A DNA stretch of 64,000 nt from an uncultured Thermoguttaceae bacterium (GTDB lineage: Bacteria > Planctomycetota > Planctomycetia > Pirellulales > Thermoguttaceae): NCBI GenBank assembly GCA_937951625.1, contig CALFBP010000004.1, forward strand, positions 90,050-154,049, in the 5' to 3' direction. Every line of letters begins with the position of its first letter. Position 1 is the stretch's first letter. Shown one piece after another: positions 36,942 to 46,958 of this stretch. The notes under the pieces are model-generated. The model made no database searches, was not told the origin of the DNA, and saw nothing but the letters and a program-made list of their open reading frames with translations. A program made the translations under genes and the position numbers.

Positions 36942-38363
36942 CTATTCCCTCAGGCCTAAGGCCGGGGCGGCAAGGGGCTGCTGCGAAAGGCCTTGAGATG
37001 CCTCCGGTACACCGGTCCGGTTCGTTGTTTCGGGCGGTTGCTCTTCCGGCGCAGGGCAACGCTCGGAGTCGGCCGGTCCCGCAAACAACAGCCCCATCAA
37101 AGTATGACGCCGACGTTCCTCCTGCGTGAACAAGGAGATCGCCCCGTACTCCCCATCGAAACCCGGTCGGCGGATCACCTGCCCGCGACGCATCCTGCCA
37201 ATCGCCTCGGCCAGCAAGGAAGAGCCGGCGCGAGCGATGTCCTCCAGCGGCACGGCGTCGAGAATCACCAGTTCCGGTCCCAAGCGAGCGAGCAACTCCT
37301 CGTAGCGCCGCTGCACCGTCTGGGTCTGAGGGCCGGCCCTGAGCACCTCGGCCAAGATCTCTTCCAAGGGGATCATGTTGCGGAACGGTGGAGCTCCGCG
37401 CGGCGGAACAAGCGGCCTTTCCGGGCGGTCGGCCAACTCGCTCACGCGGTACATGACGCCCAACGTCAGCGGCTTCCCACAAGCGGGACATAAACCGTCG
37501 AGCCTCCTTGTCTCCTCGGGAGGCAGGCAGACGCCGCACTTGCGGTGCCCGTCAAAGTGGTACTTGCCTTCCTCGGGGAAGAACTCGACCGTGCCACCGT
37601 AGCCTTCCCTAGTCTCAAGCGCGCGACGCATCGCGAAATAGTCGACCTCGGTGTTGAACACGCACGCCTCGCGGCCCAGCTTCGACGGCGAATGCGCGTC
37701 GGAGTTGGACACCAGTGTAAAACGATCCAACGCTGAGACACGCCAATTCATCGCCGGATCCGACGATAACCCCGTCTCCAAAGCGAACACCTCGTGGGCT
37801 AGGTCCCCGTAGCAGTCGTCGACCGAATCGAACCCGGATTGGGAACCCAGCACGGCAAACCATGGCGTCCAGACATGGGCCGGAATCAAGAAACACCCGT
37901 CGCCGGAATCCAACACGATCTCCAGCAAGTCTCGCGAGTCCAGGCCAAGGATCGGCCGGCCGTCCGCAGCGAGGTTGCCGATGCGTGCCAAGGCCTGGGC
38001 CACTCGCCGAGCGTGTTCGATTTCGGGAGCGTAGACCACGTGGTGTACCTTGCGCGTCCGGCCATTCTTTTTGTAGATCGTCGAGACCTCCACCTGGAGC
38101 ATGAAGCGGACAGGCATGGGCGAGGCCACGTCGGCGGTACGCGCCGCAACGTCTTCGATGCTGGGCGCCAGCCGAAACAATCCCGGTTCCGCCGGCACGA
38201 GTTTGCTTTGGAGTTCCTCGAACCAACCGGGGTGGGTGAAGTCGCCCGTCCCCACCACCGAAATCCCCTTCTTGGCCGCCCAGATCGCTAGATGCTCCAA
38301 ATCGCAATCTCGGCTCGTGGCTCGCGAGTACCGCGAATGGACGTGCAGGTCCGCGTAGAACAT
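36942..38363 (-). CDS. PHP-domain nuclease, Endonuclease Q-like
   Basis: This 473-residue PHP-family protein starts MFYADLHVHSRYSRATS (metal-binding His7 and His9). It has GTGDFTHPGWFEEL, HHVVYAPE, LIPAHVWTPWF and LVSNSDAHSP, followed by a zinc-ribbon-like segment (CGVCLPP with CPACG). This arrangement matches archaeal and bacterial Endonuclease Q, which nicks DNA on the 5' side of deaminated bases such as hypoxanthine and uracil. The C-terminal 50 residues are low-complexity. In a presumably warm-living bacterium it would help repair deamination damage, but the temperature preference is inferred. Confidence 0.8.
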   Translation of the reverse strand: MFYADLHVHSRYSRATSRDCDLEHLAIWAAKKGISVVGTGDFTHPGWFEELQSKLVPAEPGLFRLAPSIEDVAARTADVASPMPVRFMLQVEVSTIYKKNGRTRKVHHVVYAPEIEHARRVAQALARIGNLAADGRPILGLDSRDLLEIVLDSGDGCFLIPAHVWTPWFAVLGSQSGFDSVDDCYGDLAHEVFALETGLSSDPAMNWRVSALDRFTLVSNSDAHSPSKLGREACVFNTEVDYFAMRRALETREGYGGTVEFFPEEGKYHFDGHRKCGVCLPPEETRRLDGLCPACGKPLTLGVMYRVSELADRPERPLVPPRGAPPFRNMIPLEEILAEVLRAGPQTQTVQRRYEELLARLGPELVILDAVPLEDIARAGSSLLAEAIGRMRRGQVIRRPGFDGEYGAISLFTQEERRRHTLMGLLFAGPADSERCPAPEEQPPETTNRTGVPEASQGLSQQPLAAPALGLRE

Positions 38364-38666
38364 CGCTTTGATGGCCTCCCTTCCCAGCTCGCCAAGTGCA
38401 TGTCCGACTCAGTATACGGCGGCCGCGCTGTGGTCGGGTAGAGGAGGCGGCAAGCTGTGGGGCATCGGTTGTGATTCGGCCTATTGCCAGCGGACTAGGA
38501 AGCAAAAAAAGAAAGCCGAGGCAGGAGAAAGTACGACGACCTCTTATCCATGGTTTGTTCGACCCGAAATATGGGATGAGCCAGGGAACCTGCTACTTGA
38601 TCTAGCGTGCAGGAGTCAGTAACATGACACTGTAAATGCTTTTAAATTGCAACTGGGGGGACACGG
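38364..38666. other. Divergent intergenic region
   Basis: About 300 nt lie between the EndoQ-like gene (leftward) and a small Cys/His-rich gene (rightward). It is A/G-rich near 38500-38530. No promoter or RNA was assigned. Confidence 0.35.
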
Positions 38667-39080
38667 ATGGCGGGCAGGGGGCATCGCTCATTCACGCTTC
38701 TCTTAGTGGCGTGGCACCTGTTGTCGTTGACCGTCAGCGAATGGTTCCACCAGCACGGCAACGTTACTTCGTGGCAATCTAGACCGCAATCGGGTCGTGC
38801 TCGTCAGGCGGATTCACATCACCTCTGCGGGGATGGGCTCGAAGGGGCTTCCATGCTGCGGGCGTGGAATCGCCCCGCCCCTACTGATTGCTCCGGTTGC
38901 GTGGACCCGCATGGCTGCGCGGTCTGTAAGTACTTGGTTCAGCGGTTCGTGCCGCCCTGCAACATCGATTTGGTCGCATGTTGCGTTCTCTCTCAAGAGC
39001 TGACGTTCCCGCCTGGACCTGAGATCTGGTCCCTTCCCATCGTTTGTTGCCGCGCCCGTTCGCCGCCGCTAGTTAGCTGA
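38667..39080 (+). CDS. Small exported Cys/His-rich protein
   Basis: No family name was recognised. The 137-residue product starts with a signal-peptide-like stretch (MAGRGHRSFTLLLVAWHLLSLTVS). It carries HQHG, HHLC, and C-x2-C-x4-C-x2-C (CSGCVDPHGCAVC), then a leucine/proline region with paired cysteines. The His and Cys pattern suggests metal binding, and it lies 2.3 kb upstream of a copper ATPase on the same strand, but a link is only an inference. A run of G just upstream of ATG 38667 can serve as ribosome binding site. Confidence 0.6.
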   Translation: MAGRGHRSFTLLLVAWHLLSLTVSEWFHQHGNVTSWQSRPQSGRARQADSHHLCGDGLEGASMLRAWNRPAPTDCSGCVDPHGCAVCKYLVQRFVPPCNIDLVACCVLSQELTFPPGPEIWSLPIVCCRARSPPLVS

Positions 39081-39447
39081 GATTTTCCCCGAACCAAGGT
39101 TCATCAGCTCAAGTCGATCGGCTTGTGTGATTCCTCTGTGGAAACCCAGGGCACGTTCGGCTTGCGCAAGACGTTTTTGCCGTTCTTTGGGTATTGGAAA
39201 GCCCCCGGGAACGTCCCCGCGGTGTTCCCGATGGCGATGCTTCCGTTGAATTTCACGATGTCTTGGTGCCCAGCACCGAGTCGGGCTTGCTGCCGACCGA
39301 AGTGATACGCTCGCGCTTGAGCTGCGCCGCACCAACAGGCTGCGTGAGGCCCTGCCGGGGGAGGCGCGACGTGTGCGTTAAACGAGATCCCTTGAGTCGA
39401 TTTTGGGAAAAGGAAACAAATCTAGCTTTATCTCCAAGGAGTTTAAC
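39081..39447. other. Intergenic stretch before the DUF1559 gene
   Basis: About 370 nt with no convincing gene. The last 25 nt supply a strong AAGGAG for the DUF1559 start. Confidence 0.4.
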
Positions 39448-40353
39448 ATGTCGAGACGGAGAAAAGGATTTACTTTGGTGGAATTGCTGGTGGTGATTGC
39501 GATCATCGGCATTTTGATCGCCTTGCTCCTGCCAGCCGTTCAAGCAGCGCGCGAGGCGGCTCGAAGATCCTCGTGCACCAATAATCTGAAGCAGATTGGT
39601 TTAGCGCTGCACATGTACCACGACAGCAACAATTGTCTACCCGCAGGCTGGTATGGTATTGATCCAGCAACAGGCCAGCATCACTGGTTCGGCCCTCCGG
39701 GCTGGGGTTGGGCAGCGCGGGTCCTTCCTTTCATGGAACAGGGCAACCTATTTAAACAACACGTGAAGCTGACGCTTCCGATCTGGGACCCGGCCAACAG
39801 TCAGGCGAGGGTATCGGATATCGCTACTTTTCGCTGTCCCTCTGACGTGGGCGACAAGACTTTCGAAATCCCCGGCGGTGCAATATGCGTCGGGCCCGAC
39901 CCTACTCCGTTGCGGGTTGCTACCGGCAATTACATGGGCATGTTCGGGTCGATCGACTTTCACATAGCGAGGATCGGAAATGACTGCCCCGGCAATGGCA
40001 CGTTCATTCTCAACCGATTTCATCGCTTTGCGGATTTGAGCGATGGTCTGAGTCAGACGATTATCGCCGGAGAAAGGAGCTCGAAAAAAGCACCCTCGAC
40101 ATGGGTGGGGGTGATCACCTGCGGCAGGCACTCGCCGGCCCGCGTGTGCGGGGTCTCGACCTATCCTCCTAATGCAGAAGATACACCAGCGACCTATTTC
40201 CACAACTTCAGCAGTTTTCATCCAGCCGGAGCCAACTTCCTGTTCGGTGACGGATCCGTGCGCATGATTTCGGCAACGATTGAATTGAACGCTTACCAAG
40301 CCATGTCAACGCGGGCGGGCGGCGATCTGGTGGGAAATGTGCTAGGGAACTGA
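39448..40353 (+). CDS. DUF1559 pseudopilin-like protein
   Basis: An N-terminal type IV prepilin-like methylation motif, [17 protein letters not shown], and hydrophobic helix are followed by the DUF1559 start ([17 protein letters not shown]) and its typical end, [19 protein letters not shown]. This family is hugely expanded in planctomycetes and is presumed to be exported and assembled or surface-bound; individual roles are unknown. The product has 301 residues. AAGGAG lies 7 nt before ATG 39448. Confidence 0.93.
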   Translation: MSRRRKGFTLVELLVVIAIIGILIALLLPAVQAAREAARRSSCTNNLKQIGLALHMYHDSNNCLPAGWYGIDPATGQHHWFGPPGWGWAARVLPFMEQGNLFKQHVKLTLPIWDPANSQARVSDIATFRCPSDVGDKTFEIPGGAICVGPDPTPLRVATGNYMGMFGSIDFHIARIGNDCPGNGTFILNRFHRFADLSDGLSQTIIAGERSSKKAPSTWVGVITCGRHSPARVCGVSTYPPNAEDTPATYFHNFSSFHPAGANFLFGDGSVRMISATIELNAYQAMSTRAGGDLVGNVLGN

Positions 40354-40982
40354 TCGCTTCTGTCACCGGAACCGGATTGCGCTTAACGCCGATGACCTGA
40401 ACCCCTTTGGGGGTAATGGTTTCTGGACCGAATGGCATTGTCGTAATCAGCGGTCGATAACGTCATGGCTTGACATGCATTTCGACATCGACGACTTGAA
40501 CTTGTCGCATGACCGTTGGGGATCCCTCTTCGACCGTGCGGCAGTGCCATTCGTGTCCCGAACCACTTTTGATAATCTCTCCACCGCCACAATCGCCAAG
40601 GACCCACGTTCCTCCGCAGGTTCTTTCGGCCGCGATGGTTCCTTCAAAAATTATTTGCCTTCCATCATAGGATACGCACTGCCCTCCACGCCTGCACACC
40701 TTTGCAGCAAACAAAAAATGGTGTCCGGCAGAAAAAAATGTCGGACCTCCCCGCGGATCAGACTGATAAATTGTTGTCCGGGCAAATAAGAATTTGTGGC
40801 CAAGGCACTTGATTCTGTTCCACGGGCGGAGCATTGGCCTTTCTCCATCAGGCTCATAGAATTCCCCGAGGCGAGTCCTGCCGCTCGGCCAGGTTGCCGA
40901 AACCGTTTGGGAATTGCGGTCCCGGAAACCCCCTCGGCCCCTATGTACCCCCGAGAAAGGCACTGTGAACCGTCCGCCTTCC
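40354..40982. other. Long gap with a possible decayed minus-strand frame
   Basis: About 630 nt separate DUF1559 and copA. A minus-strand reading frame from about 40780 down to 40463 looks moderately protein-like (VSYDGRQIIFEGTIAAERTC and a following Gly-rich segment). It has no start with a ribosome binding site and matches nothing known; further upstream it only mirrors copA. It may be a gene remnant or chance. Confidence 0.3.
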
Positions 40983-43292
40983 ATGACACGCTCATCCGCC
41001 ATTTCGCGCAGCGCGGTGAAACGCATCGACTTGTCGATCGAGGGCATGAGTTGTGCCGGCTGTGCTCGGCGGATTGAATTAGCGGTCTCCAAGGTTCCCG
41101 GGGTCCGCAGGGCAAGCGTGAACTTCGCCACGGCCACGGCCACGGTCGAATATGCGGCGGATAGAGTCGGCTCCGATGGTCTTCGGGCCGTGATTGAGTC
41201 GCTAGGCTACCGCGCGGTCGCGGCATCGGAAACCGCGGCCTTCGTGGTTGGAGAACGAGGGGGTGAAGCGGCCGATCACCAAGCTTTGCGGCGGAGATTT
41301 TGGATCGCGGCAGTGCTCTCGCTTCCAGTGCTGGCCACGGCCATGTCGCACGATGCGATGCCGCTGTTTGACCACCCCGCCGTCATCTGGGTGCAACTGA
41401 CGCTGACCACGCTGGTGGTGTTCTATTGTGGCGTGCCGTTCTACCGCGGGGCGTGGACTGCGCTGCGGCTCGGCACCGCGGACATGAACACGCTGATTGC
41501 CCTGGGCGCCGGAGCGGCTTACCTATACTCGGTTGCGGCAACGGCCTTGCCGGGGTTTTTCGTGGGCACAAGCGCCGCGCATCATCATGTTTCCGGGGCG
41601 GCGCCGCCAGTCTATTTCGAAGCCGCCAGCGCAATCATCACCTTGGTGCTGATGGGTCGTTTGTTGGAATCCCGGGCACGCGACCGAGCGGGCGAGGCGA
41701 TCCGCCGCCTGTTGCGACTTCAACCCAAGATTGCCCGAGTGGTCCGTGATGGCCGCGAAGAGGACCTCCCCGCCGAAGAGGTCGTTCCTGGCGATTTGGT
41801 CATCGTCCGGCCCGGCGAGCAGATTCCCGTGGATGGCCTGGTGTGCGAGGGGGCTTCGACGGTCGACGAGTCGATGTTGACCGGCGAGAGCATGCCGGTG
41901 GAGAAGCACCCGGGCTGCGAAGTCTTCGCGGCGACGATCAATCGGAGCGGAACGTTTCGGTTTCGCGCCACGAAGGTGGGGCGCGACACGGCCTTGCAGC
42001 GGATCGTGCGATTGGTCCAGGAGGCCCAAGGCTCGAAGGCCCCAAGCGCCCGGCTCGCCGACGTGGTCAGTGGCGTTTTCGTGCCGGTGGTCCTTGCCAT
42101 CGCGGTCATCACCTTCGCTGTCTGGTTCGCGGTTTCGTCGTCGGAGACACGTTTGACCACCGCCCTAGTCAACGCGGTTTCCGTCCTCATTATCGCCTGC
42201 CCCTGTGCGTTAGGGCTGGCGACGCCAACGGCGATCTTGGTAGGCACAGGGCGGGGGGCGGAATTGGGCGTGCTGATCAAAGGAGGCGAGGCCCTCGAGA
42301 CCGCCCACAAGGTCCGCACCGTCGTGCTCGATAAGACCGGCACCGTGACTCGCGGCCAGCCCACCTTGACTGATCTCTTCCCGGCCAGCGGCTGGAGCGA
42401 GGAATCGCTGCTTCAACTAGCCGCCTCCGCGGAGCGGGGAAGCGAGCATCCCTTGGGTGAGGCCATCCTCCGCGCAGCAAAGGACCGGGGCATCGAGTTG
42501 GACGAAGCGGTCGGCTTTCAAGCCATCGCCGGGCAAGGGATCGAGGCGTGCGTCGGCGACCGAGCTGTTCTCCTGGGCAACGCCAGATTGCTGCGTGATC
42601 GAGGCGTCGCCCTCGACGCTTGGGCCGAAGCGTGTTTTTCGACCTTGGCCGCTGCGGGAAAAAGTCCGCTGTTCGCCGCCGTCGATGGCAGGCTGGCCGG
42701 TGTCCTGGCCGTGGCCGACCCTGTCAAACCAGAAGCGGGGGAAACGGTCGGCCTACTCCGCCGCATGGGACTCGAAGTGGTCATGGTCACCGGCGACGCC
42801 CGTCGCACCGCGGAGGCCGTGGCGCAGCAGATCGGCCTGAACCGTGTGTTCGCCGAAGTTTTGCCCGATGGAAAAGTCGCACAAGTGCGACAGCTTCAAC
42901 ACGAGAACAAAATCGTGGCGATGGTGGGCGATGGGATCAACGACGCCCCGGCTCTAGTGCAGGCCGACGTGGGGATTGCCCTGGGAACCGGGGCTGATGT
43001 GGCGATCGAGGCGGCGGACATCGCGCTGGTGCGCGACGATCTCCGCGGCGTGGCAACGGCCATTGCCTTGGCCCGGGCAACGGTGCGCACCATCCGTCAA
43101 AACCTCTTCTGGGCATTTCTATACAATGTCGTGGCGATTCCCGTGGCTGCCGGCGCACTCTATCCGTTCTTCGGATGGCTCCTCTCCCCGATTCTGGCCA
43201 GCGCGGCGATGAGTTTTTCCAGCGTTTCGGTGGTGATGAACAGTCTTCGCTTGCGGAGATTCGCCCCTCCGCTTGCTCCAAAAAAGATTTGA
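40983..43292 (+). CDS. copA: Copper-exporting P1B-type ATPase
   Basis: The 769-residue ATPase has one N-terminal heavy-metal-binding domain ([12 protein letters not shown], Cys24 and Cys27). A membrane core carries the C-P-C motif (Cys406 and Cys408), and the cytoplasmic domains carry TGESMPVEK, the phosphorylated Asp450 in [14 protein letters not shown], and [13 protein letters not shown] with the downstream YN and [13 protein letters not shown] segments indicates Cu(I) export. No copper regulator or chaperone gene was identified beside it. ATG 40983 is chosen; an upstream frame to 40914 lacks support. Confidence 0.95.
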   Translation: MTRSSAISRSAVKRIDLSIEGMSCAGCARRIELAVSKVPGVRRASVNFATATATVEYAADRVGSDGLRAVIESLGYRAVAASETAAFVVGERGGEAADHQALRRRFWIAAVLSLPVLATAMSHDAMPLFDHPAVIWVQLTLTTLVVFYCGVPFYRGAWTALRLGTADMNTLIALGAGAAYLYSVAATALPGFFVGTSAAHHHVSGAAPPVYFEAASAIITLVLMGRLLESRARDRAGEAIRRLLRLQPKIARVVRDGREEDLPAEEVVPGDLVIVRPGEQIPVDGLVCEGASTVDESMLTGESMPVEKHPGCEVFAATINRSGTFRFRATKVGRDTALQRIVRLVQEAQGSKAPSARLADVVSGVFVPVVLAIAVITFAVWFAVSSSETRLTTALVNAVSVLIIACPCALGLATPTAILVGTGRGAELGVLIKGGEALETAHKVRTVVLDKTGTVTRGQPTLTDLFPASGWSEESLLQLAASAERGSEHPLGEAILRAAKDRGIELDEAVGFQAIAGQGIEACVGDRAVLLGNARLLRDRGVALDAWAEACFSTLAAAGKSPLFAAVDGRLAGVLAVADPVKPEAGETVGLLRRMGLEVVMVTGDARRTAEAVAQQIGLNRVFAEVLPDGKVAQVRQLQHENKIVAMVGDGINDAPALVQADVGIALGTGADVAIEAADIALVRDDLRGVATAIALARATVRTIRQNLFWAFLYNVVAIPVAAGALYPFFGWLLSPILASAAMSFSSVSVVMNSLRLRRFAPPLAPKKI

Positions 43293-43309
43293 CGTCGCTT
43301 GGTTTTCGG

Positions 43310-43738
43310 TCAGCCGCGGTGTCGGATGATTGCCCCCTGGTCGGCCGATTCGGCCAACCGGGCGTAGAGGGCAAGATAGCCACTGGTGAAACGGAGCGGG
43401 GGGCGCTGCCAGGAGGCGAGTCGGGCCTGGATCTCCTCATCGCTCACTTCGAGGTGCAAAGTGCGGCGAGGGATGTCGATGGTGATGCGGTCGCCGTTGC
43501 GCACCGCGGCTAGAGGGCCGCCTTCGGCCGCCTCGGGCGAGACGTGTCCCACGAAGCAGCCCTTGTTCGTGCCCGAGAACCGGCCATCGGTGACCACCGC
43601 GGTCTGGAGGGCCAGCCCACGGCCATACAACAGCTTCATCGAGGTGTACATCTCGCGCATTCCTGGCCCGCCCTTGGGGCCTTCGTAGCGGATCACCACG
43701 ACCTCGCCTGGCTGGACCGCACCATCGAGAATCGCCAG
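43310..43738 (-). pseudogene. ilvD: 3' remnant of a dihydroxy-acid dehydratase (ilvD/edd family) gene
   Basis: About 142 residues correspond to the C-terminal quarter of IlvD/Edd dehydratases: AILDGAVQPGEVVVIRYEG, PKGGPGMREM, TDGRFSGTNKGCFVGHVSPEA, then the family's usual C-terminus ending near GAIIRHRG. The N-terminal 400 or more residues, including the Fe-S cysteines, are missing. The upstream sequence belongs to a PflX-like gene, which ends in another frame at 43693 and overlaps by 46 nt. The stump cannot be an active enzyme on its own. It most likely arose by deletion. Confidence 0.8.
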
Positions 43739-44637
43739 AGGCCCTCCTCGCGGGCTGCCGCGAGGGCCTCGCGCCACTCGGCCGAGGTGATGGCCCGGTC
43801 GATGGTTGGGTGCAAGGAAGCCCGGCCCTCGGGCCGGTACTGCGGCATGATGTTGACATACGTGTCGAGCGAGATTTCTTTGGCGAGGAATCGCATCACC
43901 TCCCGCGTTCCCGCCACACCGCCCGGCATGACCAGATGGCGGACCAACAGGCCGCGGCGGGCCAGGCCGTCGGGACCGATCACCAGGTCGGCGACCTGCC
44001 GATGCATTTCCTTGATGGCTTGGGCAGCCACCGTGGCGTAGTCCGGCGCATGGGCCATTTCTCGGCCTACCGCCGGGTCCCAAAACTTGAAGTCGGGCAT
44101 ATAGATATCCACCACGCCGTCCAGCAGGCGGAGCGTCGGAAGGCTGTCGTACCCGCCGGTGTTGTACACCAGCGGTAGCCGCAATCCCTGTTCCGCGGCC
44201 AACACCAAGGCCTCCAGGATTTGCGGCACGACGTGCGACGGCGTGACGAAATTGATATTGTGGCAGCCCTGGGTCTGAAGCTGGAGCATGATTTCGGCGA
44301 GTTCGGCGGCGTCGACGGGACGGCCCTCGCCAAGCCAACTGAGTTCGTAGTTCTGGCAGAACACGCAGCGAAGGTTGCAATGGCTGAAGAAGATGGTTCC
44401 TGAGCCGCGCCAGCCCCGCAGGCAGTCCTCCTCGCCGTGATGCGCAAACCAACTGCTGACCCAGGCCCGACGGCCGGTGCGGCAGTACGACTTCACGCCC
44501 GAGTCTGCCCGGCGGTCCACCTGGCACTCCCGCGCGCACATGACGCAGTGCTCCAGCGACGCCAGCGCCCGTTCGGCTCGGCGAGCCAACTCGCCGCTCT
44601 CCAGGAGCTGGCGATACGCAGGGTAGAGTTCCGACAT
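43693..44637 (-). CDS. PflX-like radical SAM protein (COG1313)
   Basis: The 314-residue protein carries the radical SAM cluster motif C-x3-C-x2-C in HCNLRCVFCQNYELSW. It is preceded by further cysteines (CVMCARECQVDRRADSG) and followed by HNINFVTPSHVVPQIL, LPLVYNTGGYDS, YMPDFKFWDP and RHLVMPGG. This is the PflX/COG1313 pattern, related to pyruvate-formate-lyase activating enzymes. The target is unknown; no glycyl-radical enzyme gene is near. Its last residues (LWRFSMVRSSQARSW) run into sequence from an ilvD-type gene, so the natural C-terminus may be slightly altered. GAGGTG precedes ATG 44637. Confidence 0.85.
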   Translation of the reverse strand: MSELYPAYRQLLESGELARRAERALASLEHCVMCARECQVDRRADSGVKSYCRTGRRAWVSSWFAHHGEEDCLRGWRGSGTIFFSHCNLRCVFCQNYELSWLGEGRPVDAAELAEIMLQLQTQGCHNINFVTPSHVVPQILEALVLAAEQGLRLPLVYNTGGYDSLPTLRLLDGVVDIYMPDFKFWDPAVGREMAHAPDYATVAAQAIKEMHRQVADLVIGPDGLARRGLLVRHLVMPGGVAGTREVMRFLAKEISLDTYVNIMPQYRPEGRASLHPTIDRAITSAEWREALAAAREEGLWRFSMVRSSQARSW

Positions 44638-44831
44638 GGCCATCACCTCGAAATGTTTACGGTACCGCGCGATTTGCAAGCTGTCGAGACGCAGAGACGC
44701 TGGGCACCGCCACGCCAGCCCGGCCGACTGTGCAAGGATGACCAGATTGTCACCCGACGGCTAGGGTGGTACAACGTCGAAGATGGCTTGGGGGAAAGAC
44801 CTTGAAACTGACAATGTCTCAGGGAGTGTGC

Positions 44832-46115
44832 ATGATGAGGGCGAATAATCGACGAGAATTCTTGGGGACGATCGCCGCGGGCGCGATGGCATTGGGGGGA
44901 ATCAGCCGCGCGGCGGACGCGGAGAGGAATTTGCAGTTGGGCGTCATCGGCGTCGGTTGGTACGGGATGGTGGACGCCCGCGCCGCCCTGAAAGCTGGCG
45001 GCTGTGAAATCGCCGCTATTTGCGACGTCGATAGCGAGCACCTAAGCAAGTCGGCCGAGGCGCTGGAAAAACTCCAAGGTAAACGTCCGCGACAGTTCAA
45101 GCGTTATGAGGAATTACTGGACGTCAAGCCGCTCGACGCGGTAATTATCGCCACCCCGCCGCAATGGCACGCACTGCAATTCCTTGCTGCACTCGAACGC
45201 GGGCTCGACGTCTATTGCGAAAAGCCGATTTCCTACGACGTGCGCGAAGGTCGGGCCATGGTCGAAGCGGCGAAGCGGTCGGACCGCGTGGTCCAAGTCG
45301 GGTTCCAGCGACGCCAGAGCAAGGCTTTCCGCGCCGTGCGGGAATTCGTCGCCTCTGGCCAGGCCGGGCGGATCCTCCAGGCTGAAGCCCAGATTCACTA
45401 CAACGCCTCGCCCAAAGATCCCTCGCCCAAGGACCCGCCCCCTTCGCTGGATTGGGAACTGTGGTGCGGTCCTGCCCCCAAAATCCCTTACAGCGAGCAA
45501 GTCGGCCACTTCAATTGGCGTCTCGAACGGACTACGGGCCATGGGCACCTTGTGGACTGGGGGATCCACTTGATCGACGCCTGCCGCGTGATCTTGGGGC
45601 TTTCGATGCCCAAACAGATAAACGCCGCCGGCGGCTTGTACGCCTTGAAAGATAAGATCACCACTCCCGACACGCTGACCGTGCATTTCGAGTTCGATCA
45701 ACTCCCGCTCGTCTGGCGCCACCGCATCTGGGGTGCGGAGGAGTTCGATCCTGCCGTGTCGAACGGAATCTTTCTGTATGGCGAGAAGGCCACGGTGTTC
45801 GTCACCGACTCGCGATGGGTGGTCATCCCGCGGGGCAAGTCCAAGGAGCGTCAGGAATTCAAGGTCGAGGGCGACGCGGGACTGGAGCATATGGCCGAGT
45901 TCTTGGCCGCCGTCCGGTCCCGAAAGCAGCCCTCCTGCACGATCGACGACGCCTATCGTTCGACGGCCACCGTGCAATTGGCGATGATCGCCTACGAATC
46001 GAACTCGGTGGTGCATTGGGATGCGGCTACGGAGCAGATTCCGAACAACCCGGCCGCGGCCGCCCTGCTGAAGCGGGAATACCGCGCACCTTGGGTCCAC
46101 CCCTTCCGGGGATAG
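44832..46115 (+). CDS. Tat-exported Gfo/Idh/MocA oxidoreductase
   Basis: A twin-arginine signal (NNRREFLGTIAAGAMALGG) starts a 427-residue protein. It has the standard NAD(P)-binding loop GVIGVGWYG, ICDVDSEHL, the E-K-P catalytic motif in VYCEKPISYD, and GHGHLVDWGIHLIDACR in the C-terminal domain where the substrate-site His lies. Such enzymes oxidise or rearrange sugars with a tightly bound cofactor outside the cytoplasm. AGGGAG lies 6 nt before ATG 44832. It is a single-gene unit by spacing. Confidence 0.9.
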   Translation: MMRANNRREFLGTIAAGAMALGGISRAADAERNLQLGVIGVGWYGMVDARAALKAGGCEIAAICDVDSEHLSKSAEALEKLQGKRPRQFKRYEELLDVKPLDAVIIATPPQWHALQFLAALERGLDVYCEKPISYDVREGRAMVEAAKRSDRVVQVGFQRRQSKAFRAVREFVASGQAGRILQAEAQIHYNASPKDPSPKDPPPSLDWELWCGPAPKIPYSEQVGHFNWRLERTTGHGHLVDWGIHLIDACRVILGLSMPKQINAAGGLYALKDKITTPDTLTVHFEFDQLPLVWRHRIWGAEEFDPAVSNGIFLYGEKATVFVTDSRWVVIPRGKSKERQEFKVEGDAGLEHMAEFLAAVRSRKQPSCTIDDAYRSTATVQLAMIAYESNSVVHWDAATEQIPNNPAAAALLKREYRAPWVHPFRG

Positions 46116-46498
46116 TTAAAAGATCCTATTGACGAGTAATATGCCAAGTCCTCGGCAGAAGCAGGGTGCTCGAGCTTCGCGCCCCGAGCGCCATCTTGGG
46201 ATACTTCTGGCATGGTTGGTTTTCTCCCGCCGCTTGCATGCCCCCCACTTTGGGTATTGCCGGTAGGGTAACAGCGCTTGTCTTGCAATGGCATTTCTTT
46301 AACAATGAAGTAGGTGGCATAGCGAGTCTCCCGCCCTAGCAGCTTACCTCTATTACCCCGCAAGTTCAGGCAGCGGTTGAACCGCTGTCCATGTCACGTT
46401 TCTGAAGCGTTGTTGCGTGGATGGGCCGACTAGGATTGCGGCCGATCCGCCGAGGTAAAGTCCGGCCAGGCCAGAAACCTGACCAGGAGGCAATCGCC
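46116..46498. other. Intergenic stretch upstream of csrA
   Basis: About 380 nt without a gene. It contains a 17-bp palindrome, CAGCGGTT-g-AACCGCTG, at 46371-46387, about 110 nt before the csrA start, which could be a regulator binding site. An AGGAGG for csrA lies at its right end. Confidence 0.4.
46371..46387. promoter_or_regulatory. 17-bp palindrome upstream of csrA
   Basis: CAGCGGTT and AACCGCTG form two perfect 8-bp half sites around a single G. The form suits a dimeric regulator, and the position fits control of csrA, but no matching regulator is known from the window. Confidence 0.35.
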
Positions 46499-46690
46499 AT
46501 GCTCGTGTTCACCCGAACCAAGGATCAGCAGATTGTGATCGACGACAACATCGTGGTGACGGTTGTTGCCGTGCGTGGAGATCGGGTCCGGTTGGGCATC
46601 GAGGCCCCGAGGGATGTGTCGGTCTACCGCAGCGAACTGGCAGCCGCCAAGCCGCAGGTGTCTGACCCGCCCGAAACAAAGCCGCTCTGA
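46499..46690 (+). CDS. csrA: Carbon storage regulator CsrA
   Basis: The 63-residue RNA-binding regulator follows the family pattern: MLVFTRTKDQQIVIDDNIVV, then VRGDRVRLGIEAPRDVSVYRSEL. The Arg in Y-R-S-E-L corresponds to the key RNA-contacting Arg44 region. CsrA dimers bind GGA in mRNA leaders and control translation. AGGAGG lies 9 nt before the ATG. It is followed at 270 nt by the GH116 gene, with no sign of coupling. Confidence 0.93.
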   Translation: MLVFTRTKDQQIVIDDNIVVTVVAVRGDRVRLGIEAPRDVSVYRSELAAAKPQVSDPPETKPL

Positions 46691-46958
46691 AATCGCTCTT
46701 TTCTCTGGAAATGGTCTGCGAAATAGGTCAATCGAGCCGCCGCGGGTTTGGGTGATTGAGAAAGAATCGGCCACGGGAGACGCCGTAGAATTTTGCCGCT
46801 TTCCCGAGGATGGGCGAAAAACCGCGATGCCACTTCGGCGGCCCTGAGTTTTGATTCCGCCCGGTCTGTGGCCCTCCAAGGGCCGAAGCTTGTTCGCGTC
46901 ACGGGGGCGGAGTAGCATACAGCGGCGCTGAACTTCTTTCCCGCCAGAGGACGCAACC

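Noticed and set aside
43310..44539. Single 409-residue minus-strand protein combining an N-terminal novel part with a dehydratase end
   Set aside because: The N-terminal part is the wrong frame of a PflX-like radical SAM gene that carries the C-x3-C-x2-C motif; only the last 142 residues are dehydratase.
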